A program made the position numbers and the translations under genes. Below are positions 14,485 to 20,744 of a DNA stretch of 20,744 nucleotides, one piece after another. Positions within the stretch are counted from its first letter, which is position 1. Each line of letters starts with the position of its first letter. The notes below the pieces were generated by a model. That model saw only the letters and a program-made list of their open reading frames with translations, had not been told where the DNA came from and made no database searches. Location: positions 1 to 20,744 of the forward strand of contig JAEXDU010000239.1 in the NCBI GenBank assembly GCA_023401495.1, given 5' to 3'. The stretch is from Bacillota bacterium (GTDB lineage: Bacteria; Bacillota; Clostridia; Oscillospirales; Acutalibacteraceae).

Positions 14485-16482
14485 ATGGATGCAATCAAAG
14501 CAAAGGAAGAAGCCGCCAGGCTGCGGCAGGAAATACAGTACCACAATCAAAAATACTACGAGCAGGATGCTCCTGAAATTGAAGATTACGAATACGACCG
14601 CTTGTACCGCTGCCTGGAAGATTTGGAGGAGGAGTATCCCGAGCTGATTACGCCGGATTCCCCCACGCAGAAGGTTGGGGCCAGGGGCATGAATCAGTTT
14701 GCGCCGGTAGTTCATACCGTTCCGCTGGAAAGCTTGCAGGACGCCTTCTCCGAGGAGGAGATGGCGGATTTTGACCGGCGGGTGCGCGCCGTGGTGCCGG
14801 ACCCGGTCTATATTGTGGAGCCGAAGTTCGATGGGCTTTCGGTCGCCCTGGAATACCGGAACGGCGTTTATGAGCGCGGCTCCACGCGCGGCGACGGTCT
14901 GGTAGGCGAGGATGTCACAGAGAATATCCGCACCATCCGCAGCATACCGAAGCGCCTGAAAGACGGCCCGGAGTTTCTGGAGGTGCGCGGTGAGGTCTAT
15001 ATGGCGCACAGCGTCTTTGAAGAGCTTTGCGCCAAGCAGGAGCTGAATCAGGAAAAAACGTTCAAAAATCCCCGCAACGCGGCGGCGGGTTCTCTCCGGC
15101 AGAAAGACCCGCGCATTGCGGCGCAGAGAAAGCTGGATATTTTCCTGTTTAACGTGCAGCAGATTCAGGGCGCGGAGCTCTCTTATCACGATGAATCGCT
15201 CGAGTACCTGAAAAAACTGGGGCTGCCGGCCACGCCGTTTTACCGCAAGTGCCAGACCCTTGAGCAGGTGCTCGAAGCCATCCGGGAAATCGGTGAAATG
15301 CGCGGCTCCCTCGAGTATTCCATCGACGGCGCCGTGGTGAAGGTGAATTCCTTCGCGCAGCGGCAGCTGCTCGGCAGTACCTCCAAGTTTCCCAAATGGG
15401 CGCAGGCGTTTAAATATCCGCCGGAGGAAAAGCCGACAAAGCTGCTCAGTGTCGAAATCAACGTGGGGCGAACAGGTGTTCTGACCCCTACCGGTTTGTT
15501 TGAGCCGGTTACGCTGGCGGGTACCACCGTCAGCCGGGCTACGCTGCACAATCAGGACTTTATCACCGAAAAAGACATCCGCGTTGGCGATACCGTCATC
15601 CTGCGCAAAGCGGGGGACATCATTCCCGAGGTCGTGTCGGTGGTTTCTCACGAACCGGACAGCGAACCGTACCGGATTCCGCAGATTTGCCCCGCGTGCG
15701 GTAGCCCCGCCGTGCGCGACGAAAACGAGGCGGCGACGCGCTGTACGAATCCGGAATGTCCCGCACAGCTTTTGCGCCATCTGATTCATTTTACGAGCCG
15801 CGACGCCATGGATATGGATGGCCTTGGCCCGGCGGTGCTGGAGCAGCTCGTTGCAAAAGGGCTGGTTGCTTCGCCCGCAGACCTCTACTTTCTGCCGATG
15901 GAACAGGTGCGGGAGATGGAACGGATGGGCGAAAAATCCGCACAGAACCTTGCAGCCGCGGTCGAACGCTCGCGGCAGAACGATCTGTACCGCCTGATTT
16001 ATGCCATGGGCATTCCCCACGCGGGCTTGAAAGCCGCAAAGCTGCTGGCCGGTCACTTCCATACGATGGAAAAACTCATCGCCGCCTCCGAAGAAGAGCT
16101 TGCGGCCATCGAGGGCTTTGGGCCGATCATGGCGAAGAGCGTGCGCGCCTATTTTGACCTTGCCGGTACCGCGCATCTGATTTCCCGCCTGAAAGAAGCC
16201 GGAGTAAACATGACGGCGCAGAGCACCGCGCAGGATCTTCGTCTGGCCGGCAAGACCTTTGTGCTCACCGGCACGCTGCCCACGCTGACCCGTCAGGAAG
16301 CCTCCGAGCTGGTGGAACGCTACGGCGGGAAAACTTCCTCTTCCGTTTCCAAAAAGACCGGCTACGTCATCGCCGGTGAGGATGCCGGAAGCAAGCTGAC
16401 AAAAGCGCAGCAGCTCAATGTTCCGATTCTGAGCGAGGAAGAGTTCCTCAAGCTGCTGGAAGATTCGAAAGCGGTGGAATAA
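14485..16482 (+). CDS. ligA: NAD-dependent DNA ligase
   Basis: Seals nicks during replication and repair using NAD+. The 665-residue product has the whole LigA layout: Ia domain with YHNQKYYEQDAPEIEDYEYD, adenylation motif KFDG with nucleophile K114, the OB fold with GRTGVLTPTG, a four-cysteine zinc finger (C402, C405, C420, C425), helix-hairpin-helix repeats, and a C-terminal BRCT domain from about 585 (LAGKTFVLTGTLPT onward). ATG 14485 follows GGGAGG at 14468-14473 by 11 bases. The frame extends back to 14425 inside yunB, but that extension is not LigA-like. A strong terminator follows. Confidence 0.97.
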   Translation: MDAIKAKEEAARLRQEIQYHNQKYYEQDAPEIEDYEYDRLYRCLEDLEEEYPELITPDSPTQKVGARGMNQFAPVVHTVPLESLQDAFSEEEMADFDRRVRAVVPDPVYIVEPKFDGLSVALEYRNGVYERGSTRGDGLVGEDVTENIRTIRSIPKRLKDGPEFLEVRGEVYMAHSVFEELCAKQELNQEKTFKNPRNAAAGSLRQKDPRIAAQRKLDIFLFNVQQIQGAELSYHDESLEYLKKLGLPATPFYRKCQTLEQVLEAIREIGEMRGSLEYSIDGAVVKVNSFAQRQLLGSTSKFPKWAQAFKYPPEEKPTKLLSVEINVGRTGVLTPTGLFEPVTLAGTTVSRATLHNQDFITEKDIRVGDTVILRKAGDIIPEVVSVVSHEPDSEPYRIPQICPACGSPAVRDENEAATRCTNPECPAQLLRHLIHFTSRDAMDMDGLGPAVLEQLVAKGLVASPADLYFLPMEQVREMERMGEKSAQNLAAAVERSRQNDLYRLIYAMGIPHAGLKAAKLLAGHFHTMEKLIAASEEELAAIEGFGPIMAKSVRAYFDLAGTAHLISRLKEAGVNMTAQSTAQDLRLAGKTFVLTGTLPTLTRQEASELVERYGGKTSSSVSKKTGYVIAGEDAGSKLTKAQQLNVPILSEEEFLKLLEDSKAVE

Positions 16483-16504
16483 GCCGCTCCTGATTCAAAT
16501 GATT

Positions 16505-16536
16505 ATCCCCCTGAATTTTTCAGGGGGATTTTTTTT
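16505..16536 (+). terminator. Rho-independent terminator of ligA
   Basis: A 9-bp perfect stem ATCCCCCTG/CAGGGGGAT (16505-16513 with 16521-16529) and a 7-base loop, followed by a T-run to 16536. It starts 22 bases after the ligA stop. Confidence 0.95.
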
Positions 16537-16611
16537 GCGCTTTTCTGTCGAGTTGCTTTCTCGCTGGAATCTTTCTTTTCTCTCCTGTTTGTTCGGACCG
16601 CAGGCATTGTC
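16505..16611. repeat. Degenerate tandem duplication, unit 1
   Basis: Begins with the ligA terminator hairpin and runs through CTGTCGA (16545), TGGAAT (16565), TTTCTT and TTGTC (16607). The same landmarks recur in the same order 160-162 bases downstream; over 16545-16570, 20 of 26 bases match the second unit without gaps. Confidence 0.6.
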
Positions 16612-16672
16612 TGTGCCCGGGAATGGATCGTTTCTTTTCGCCTTTGGCGAGGGAAGCCGAGGTCTGAATTTT

Positions 16673-16696
16673 CCCCTTGATAATCAGGGGATTTTT
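16673..16696 (+). terminator. Second terminator-like hairpin before spoIIIAA
   Basis: CCCC (16673-16676) pairs with GGGG (16687-16690), and TGA with TCA inside, with one bulged T; then five T bases at 16692-16696. It is the weaker, diverged counterpart of the ligA terminator and may act as a backup. Confidence 0.5.
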
Positions 16697-16773
16697 GCAT
16701 GGATCTGTCGAAGTGCGCTCCCGTTGGAATTTTTCTTCCTCTCATTTTTTTGTTCTAATCTATGGGCTTTGTC
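16673..16773. repeat. Degenerate tandem duplication, unit 2
   Basis: Second unit of the repeat: hairpin at 16673-16690 followed by ATTTTTG, then CTGTCGA (16705), TGGAAT (16725), TTTCTT (16732) and TTGTC (16769). The separation from unit 1 stays between 160 and 162 bases throughout. Confidence 0.6.
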
Positions 16774-16806
16774 CATATTTATGGTAGCAAAGGGAGGACA
16801 AGTAAC

Positions 16807-17820
16807 ATGAATCAGAGCCATACCAATTCGTTTACTACGGCGATACAGCCGGTCTGCCAGCGGCTCAAACCCGTACTCATGGAGCTGCCGGAGCATATTC
16901 AGGAATCTGTGCAGGAAATCCGCATGCGGGTGAATCTGCCGCTTTCCATTTTTAATGGGGTTCAAAGCTTTTTTGTGACAGGGAACGGAATCAGCCGCAA
17001 GCCGGAGGAGGGGATTCCCGTATTCCGGGAGGATATGGAGGAGACGTTCCGCAGCCTGTGCAGCCATTCCGTGTATACGCATCAGAACGAAATCCGGAAC
17101 GGCTTTCTCACCATCCGAGGAGGGCACAGGGTGGGCATCTGCGGCACAGCCGTTCTGGATCAGGGACAGGTTGCGGGGCTGCGGGACATTTCTTCCTTTA
17201 ATATCCGTGTCGCAAGGCAAATCTCCGGCGCGGCGGATGAGGTTCTGTCTCTGGTTGGGGAGGAGATCGTGCAGGGCGTTCTTCTGGCGGGGGCGCCCTC
17301 CACGGGCAAAACAACGATTCTTCGCGATCTGGCGCGCCAGCTGGCAGGGGGAGGAACGCTGCCTCCCCGGAAAATCACAGTGGTTGACGAACGCGGTGAG
17401 CTGGCAGGCGTTTACCGGGGCGACGCCCAGAATGATCTTGGCTGCTGCTGCGATATTCTGGACGGCTACCCCAAAAGCCAGGGAATCCTGCAGGCCATCC
17501 GCTCCCTTTCGCCCGAGGTGATCCTCTGCGACGAGCTGGGGAGCGAGCGCGAAACCGCCGCTGTGGAAGAGGTGGTCAATGCGGGTGTTTCACTGATCGT
17601 CAGCGTGCACGCGGCCTCTGCGGGGGAGCTTCTTCGCCGCCGCCAGATACGCCGGCTGATGGAAACCGGGGCGTTTCGTACTGTGGTTCTGCTGGACTGC
17701 GCGGCGCGGCCCGGGAAAATCAAAGGAATTTACAAGGTGGGTGAGCTTCTTGGTCAAATTAATCGGGATCCTGTCGATCATGGCGGCCTGTATTCTGGCG
17801 GGCTATATGGAATCGCGTAA
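16807..17820 (+). CDS. spoIIIAA: Stage III sporulation protein AA
   Basis: Secretion-type ATPase of the SpoIIIA-SpoIIQ channel that links mother cell and forespore after engulfment. The 337-residue product has Walker A GAPSTGKTT (162-170), Walker B VILCDELG (238-245), VVDERGEL (192-199) and SVHAA. ATG 16807 follows GGGAGG (16792-16797) by 9 bases; the frame extends to 16762 without a comparable site. The C-terminal tail from about residue 315 overlaps spoIIIAB by some 71 bases. First gene of the spoIIIA operon. Confidence 0.96.
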   Translation: MNQSHTNSFTTAIQPVCQRLKPVLMELPEHIQESVQEIRMRVNLPLSIFNGVQSFFVTGNGISRKPEEGIPVFREDMEETFRSLCSHSVYTHQNEIRNGFLTIRGGHRVGICGTAVLDQGQVAGLRDISSFNIRVARQISGAADEVLSLVGEEIVQGVLLAGAPSTGKTTILRDLARQLAGGGTLPPRKITVVDERGELAGVYRGDAQNDLGCCCDILDGYPKSQGILQAIRSLSPEVILCDELGSERETAAVEEVVNAGVSLIVSVHAASAGELLRRRQIRRLMETGAFRTVVLLDCAARPGKIKGIYKVGELLGQINRDPVDHGGLYSGGLYGIA

Positions 17821-18247
17821 GCTGGGCGGCAGGGTAAGGGAGCTGGAAGCTTTCTACTCCTTTCTATGTCTTACCAGAGAAGAAATCCGCTATTCCGGTA
17901 TGCCGGTGGAGCGGATCATTGAAAAGCACGGAAAAAACCAGCGGTTTCTGGTTCTATGCGCCGAGTACTGCCGAAAAGGAGAGAGCTTTCCGCGGGCGTG
18001 GGAGCACGGCATGGACGACGGCCTGCTGACGACCGGGATGAACCGCCAGGATTTGGAATACATACGGGACTTCGGACTGGGATTCGGCGCAAGCGATACA
18101 GAGGGCCAGCTTGCGCACTGCCAGCTGTATCTGGGATTCATCAGCAGCGCTCTGACCCACGCGAGAGAAGAAAGAGACAAAAAAGCGAAGCTGTATTTTA
18201 TGCTGGGGCTGTTCGGCGGAATCGCGGCGGCACTCCTGCTGAGTTAA
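17750..18247 (+). CDS. spoIIIAB: Stage III sporulation protein AB
   Basis: Membrane-anchored component of the SpoIIIA complex, related to type II secretion GspF-like platform proteins. About 165 residues: an N-terminal hydrophobic segment (VKLIGILSIMAACILAGY), a helical middle with LEAFYSFLCLTREEIRYSG, and a C-terminal membrane helix LYFMLGLFGGIAAALLLS. The start is uncertain. TTG 17750 gives M-VKLIG, matching the usual family start, with AAGGTGG (17734-17740) 9 bases upstream. GTG 17741 and ATG 17780 are alternatives. Any choice overlaps spoIIIAA by 41-80 bases, which is long for this operon. Confidence 0.93.
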   Translation: MVKLIGILSIMAACILAGYMESRKLGGRVRELEAFYSFLCLTREEIRYSGMPVERIIEKHGKNQRFLVLCAEYCRKGESFPRAWEHGMDDGLLTTGMNRQDLEYIRDFGLGFGASDTEGQLAHCQLYLGFISSALTHAREERDKKAKLYFMLGLFGGIAAALLLS

Positions 18248-18263
18248 AACGGAGGAAGCAAAA

Positions 18264-18458
18264 ATGGATGTGGATTTGATTTTTAAAATCGCGGCGATCG
18301 GCATTATTGTGGCTGTGCTCAACCAGCTGCTGATTCGCTCGGGGCGCGAGGAGCAGGCGATGATGACGACCCTGGCGGGACTGATTGTCGTATTGATGAT
18401 GGTGATCGAGCAGATTGATATTCTGTTTAAAACGATCAAATCCATCTTTGGGTTATAG
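18264..18458 (+). CDS. spoIIIAC: Stage III sporulation protein AC
   Basis: A 64-residue protein with two membrane helices (about 5-23 and 35-55), DLIFKIAAIGIIVAVLNQLL then LAGLIVVLMMVIEQI. It is a small membrane subunit of the SpoIIIA channel; the length is typical. GGAGG lies about 8 bases before ATG 18264, 16 bases after the spoIIIAB stop. Confidence 0.95.
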   Translation: MDVDLIFKIAAIGIIVAVLNQLLIRSGREEQAMMTTLAGLIVVLMMVIEQIDILFKTIKSIFGL

Positions 18459-18463
18459 CAGCC

Positions 18464-18853
18464 ATGAATGTGATTGGAATTGCCGGACTGGCCCTTGTTT
18501 CCGCCGTGATTGCCGTGATGCTGCGCCGGTACAATCAGGAATACGCGGTGGTTGTCAGCATTACGGCAGGCGTCATTATTCTGGTTCAGATTTTAGCGAA
18601 TATCGTTCCGGCGATCCGCCAGATCAACAGCTTGCTCACCGCCGCGCAGATGCCAACGGAATATGGCATCATCCTGTTTAAGACACTGGGCATCTGCTTT
18701 CTGGCCCAGTTCGCGGCGGATTCCTGCCGGGACGCGGGAGAAGGTGCGCTGGCCTCAAAAGTAGAGCTGGCCGGAAAGATCTCTATTGTCATACTGGCGC
18801 TGCCACTGTTTGAAAAAATTGCTTCTACGGCGCTCGCGCTGATAGGAGGGTAG
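18464..18853 (+). CDS. spoIIIAD: Stage III sporulation protein AD
   Basis: A 129-residue membrane subunit of the SpoIIIA complex with about four helices: near 3-20, 26-48, a helix around FKTLGICFLAQFAAD, and one near ISIVILALPLFEKI. ATG 18464 comes 5 bases after the spoIIIAC stop and has no clear Shine-Dalgarno, so translation may depend on coupling with spoIIIAC. Confidence 0.95.
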   Translation: MNVIGIAGLALVSAVIAVMLRRYNQEYAVVVSITAGVIILVQILANIVPAIRQINSLLTAAQMPTEYGIILFKTLGICFLAQFAADSCRDAGEGALASKVELAGKISIVILALPLFEKIASTALALIGG

Positions 18854-18856
18854 ACT

Positions 18857-19993
18857 GTGAAAAAAGTGATCTGCATTGTTTTTTTGCTTTTTCTGTTTGC
18901 GATTCCCGTGCATGCGCAGTCCGTTTCAGAGGATGAGCTGTACCGCCAGCAGTATGAAAACAGCGGTGCGGCCGACCTGCCCGACGAACTGCCGGAAGAG
19001 ACACGGGAATGGATGGACAGCCTGGGTATCTCCTCGCCGGACTGGCAGAGCATCCTGAACCTGACGCCGGAAACGATCTTTGAGCAGATCGGGTCATCGG
19101 CGCTCCAGCAGAGCGCGGCTCCCGTGCGGGCGCTGCTGTCGGTATTGGCGGTCATTCTGCTCTGCGCCCTGATGAACGGGATGAAGCTGAGCTTCGGCGA
19201 TCGCCCGCTGAGCGGCGTGATCGGTATGGTCGGCACCCTTTGCATCTGCACGGTGGTCATTCAGCCGATCGTTACGTGCATTGAAAATGTCGCGTTTGTC
19301 ATCAAGGGGGCCGCCGGATTCCTGCTGGCCAGCATCCCGATTCTCACCGGGATCATGATTGCGGGCGGGCAGACGATTTCCGCCGGGTCATACAACCTGT
19401 TGATGCTCGGCGCGGGCAACGTGATTTCGGTGATCGCTTCCACGGTGCTGGTGCCTCTGCTGAATATTTTTCTGGCGTTTTCGGTGGTATCCGCCGTATC
19501 CCCCGCAATGAATCTCGGCGGGCTGTGCGATTTGTTCAGTAAAACCGTAAAATGGGTGCTCACCTTCTGTATGACGATCTTTTCAGGTTTGCTCACGATG
19601 CAGACGGTGGTATCCTCGGCGGCCGATGGCGCTGGAGCCAAAACCGTTCGCTTTATGGTAAGCGCCTTCGTGCCGGTGGTAGGCAGCGCGCTCAGCGACG
19701 CGATCGGCAGTGTGCAGAGCAGCGTAAAGCTGCTCAAATCGGGGGTAGGGGCGTTCGGACTTCTGGCCACGGGGGCCATTTTTCTGCCCGCGGCGCTCGA
19801 ATGCCTTATCTGGCTTTTGACCCTGACCGCCTGCGCGGCGGCAGGAGATATTTTTGAGCTGAAGGAAATCACCACCCTGCTGCGGTCTTCCATGAAGGTG
19901 ATACAGATTCTTCTCTCAATCATTCTGTGCTGCTTTGTCATTTTGATGATCTCTACGGTACTGATGATGGCGATGGGGGGTGCGGTGACATGA
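18857..19993 (+). CDS. spoIIIAE: Stage III sporulation protein AE
   Basis: A polytopic 378-residue SpoIIIA subunit. A signal peptide is visible (MKKVICIVFLLFLFAIPVHA, likely cut after A20), then a short charged outer segment (about 21-85), then repeated membrane helices to the C-terminus. It starts with GTG 18857, with GGAGGG at 18845-18850. It overlaps spoIIIAF by ATGA. Confidence 0.95.
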   Translation: MKKVICIVFLLFLFAIPVHAQSVSEDELYRQQYENSGAADLPDELPEETREWMDSLGISSPDWQSILNLTPETIFEQIGSSALQQSAAPVRALLSVLAVILLCALMNGMKLSFGDRPLSGVIGMVGTLCICTVVIQPIVTCIENVAFVIKGAAGFLLASIPILTGIMIAGGQTISAGSYNLLMLGAGNVISVIASTVLVPLLNIFLAFSVVSAVSPAMNLGGLCDLFSKTVKWVLTFCMTIFSGLLTMQTVVSSAADGAGAKTVRFMVSAFVPVVGSALSDAIGSVQSSVKLLKSGVGAFGLLATGAIFLPAALECLIWLLTLTACAAAGDIFELKEITTLLRSSMKVIQILLSIILCCFVILMISTVLMMAMGGAVT

Positions 19994-20475
19994 GCGGTGT
20001 ACGGGAATGGTCCTCAGTGATTGTTCTGGCGGCGCTGGCCGCGGGGATTTTGCAGTATCTGATGCCGACCGGCAGCATGGAAAAGGTGACACGGCTCGTG
20101 ATCGGAGCGTTTATCATCTGCAGTATCCTTTTGCCGGTGGGGCGTCTGGTACAGCAGTTCGATGTGCAGGCCTTTGCGCAGGGGGAGGACGCTGCGGCGC
20201 CGAACCAGCAATATCAGGACACGGTGAACCAGCAGACGGCAGAGGCGGCACAGGCCGCCGTTCGCACCGTAGTCATCGCAACGCTTTCCGAGAAGGGAAT
20301 TCAGTGCAAAAATGTTGCGCTGAATATGGATACAAACGAGGACGGCCGCATATCAATTACTAAAGTGTTTGTCAGCCTTGACCAGAGGGAATCGGGAAAG
20401 CTTCAGGAAACAAAAAAGCTGCTTGAGCAGGAATTGGGATTAACAACGGAGGTGACGGCCGATGGCGGCTCGTGA
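19990..20475 (+). CDS. spoIIIAF: Stage III sporulation protein AF
   Basis: A 161-residue protein with two N-terminal membrane helices (about 8-25 and 33-52), then a soluble ring-forming-type domain that in the family resembles type III secretion ring modules: TLSEKGIQCKNVALNMDTNEDGRISITKVFV. ATG 19990 overlaps the spoIIIAE stop by 4 bases; the frame extends back to 19927 inside spoIIIAE but that is not family-like. Its end overlaps spoIIIAG by 14 bases. Confidence 0.94.
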   Translation: MSGVREWSSVIVLAALAAGILQYLMPTGSMEKVTRLVIGAFIICSILLPVGRLVQQFDVQAFAQGEDAAAPNQQYQDTVNQQTAEAAQAAVRTVVIATLSEKGIQCKNVALNMDTNEDGRISITKVFVSLDQRESGKLQETKKLLEQELGLTTEVTADGGS

Positions 20476-20744
20476 AAAAGAAGACAGAAAAGAGAGCGTA
20501 TCCTGGATTCAAAAGCTCGCGGAAAACGACATTTGGCGTAAGGTGATTCTGATCCTGGGGTTTGCCGGGATCGCCCTGATCTTTTTGTCGGGAATCTTTC
20601 AAAATCACGATTCCAAGGCAACCAATGCCCAGGCGGAGGAAGAGCCGACAAAAACCACTGCGCAGGAATATACGCAGCAGGTAGAAAAAAGCCTGACCGA
20701 GCTGATCGGCAATATCAACGGCGCAGGCTCTGTGAAGGTGCTTG
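20462..20744 (+). CDS. spoIIIAG: Stage III sporulation protein AG, 5' part
   Basis: The first 94 codons of the SpoIIIAG channel-ring protein, cut by the window end. It has a basic/acidic N-terminus, a membrane helix at about 27-45 (KVILILGFAGIALIFLSGIF), a linker, then YTQQVEKSLTELIGNINGAG, the start of the ring-building domain. ATG 20462 follows a strong GGAGGTGA site at 20448-20455. Identity rests on this motif and the operon position. Confidence 0.93.
   Translation, partial: MAAREKEDRKESVSWIQKLAENDIWRKVILILGFAGIALIFLSGIFQNHDSKATNAQAEEEPTKTTAQEYTQQVEKSLTELIGNINGAGSVKVL

Larger units (their letters stand above)
16483..16806. other. Gap between ligA and spoIIIAA with duplicated terminator region
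   Basis: These 324 bases hold no gene I can support. They contain the ligA terminator, a diverged second copy of the same region about 160 bases later, and a degenerate hairpin at 16632-16654 resembling the dispersed hairpin family. A 103-codon frame (16499-16810) runs through both copies, but it is rich in Phe/Leu/Ser from T-rich DNA and has no good ribosome site. A SigE promoter for spoIIIAA is expected here; CATATTTA at 16774-16781 is a weak -10 candidate only. Confidence 0.6.

Noticed and set aside
14437..16176. 579-codon open frame on the minus strand opposite ligA
   Set aside because: LigA on the plus strand is certain and complete. Long antisense frames are expected opposite GC-rich coding DNA, and this one shows no domain.
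16774..16781. SigE -10-like CATATTTA before spoIIIAA
   Set aside because: A SigE promoter is expected here, but this site matches poorly and no clear -35 partner was seen, so it is not called as a feature.
16499..16810. 103-codon frame between ligA and spoIIIAA
   Set aside because: It runs through the ligA terminator and its duplicate. Its Phe/Leu-rich composition comes from T-rich DNA, and it lacks a ribosome site.

Overview
This is a gene-dense, moderately GC-rich chromosomal window from an endospore-forming Firmicute. The evidence is a run of spoIIIA operon genes, a yunB homologue, a YaaH/SleL-type LysM-GH18 protein and an IspH-ribosomal S1 fusion gene typical of Clostridia. A DUF5685-like gene and the GC-rich codon use make an Oscillospirales (Ruminococcaceae-type) clostridium most likely. 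That placement is inference from gene content. I saw no phage, IS, CRISPR, tRNA or rRNA signature.

Layout. (1) 83-2944: uvrA, ended by a hairpin at 2995-3027. (2) 3179-4465: LysM-LysM-GH18 spore hydrolase. It converges on a small minus-strand zinc-ribbon gene (4590-4877), with a bidirectional terminator between them; the zinc-ribbon gene has an exact-consensus sigma-A promoter. (3) 5136-7205: three overlapping plus-strand genes of unknown pathway: a DUF5685-like protein, a J-domain/TPR protein with a cysteine-rich tail, and a small polytopic membrane protein. (4) 7425-7862: a lone GNAT acetyltransferase. (5) 8117-13579: RpiR-type regulator, HI0933/BaiN-type flavoprotein, cmk, plsC and the ispH-rpsA fusion. 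Most junctions overlap, and a strong terminator closes the run. (6) 13812-16482: yunB and ligA, followed by a strong terminator. (7) 16807 to the window edge: spoIIIAA, AB, AC, AD, AE, AF and the start of AG. These encode the mother-cell side of the SpoIIIA-SpoIIQ channel between mother cell and forespore.

How the genes fit together. Housekeeping DNA repair and replication (uvrA, ligA), nucleotide and lipid metabolism (cmk, plsC), isoprenoid synthesis (ispH) and translation (S1) are interleaved with sporulation genes (SleL-like, yunB, spoIIIA).

Observations most worth checking: an internal Shine-Dalgarno and ATG exactly at the IspH/S1 boundary, which could release a free S1 protein; aspartate-rich DDxxD and DxxxD motifs in the DUF5685-like protein, reminiscent of isoprenoid synthases, in an overlapping cassette with a Cys-tailed J-protein and a membrane protein; a small family of dispersed intergenic hairpins related to TTCTTCCCC-loop-GGGGAAGAA, each just upstream of a gene; and a degenerate tandem duplication of a terminator region between ligA and spoIIIAA.
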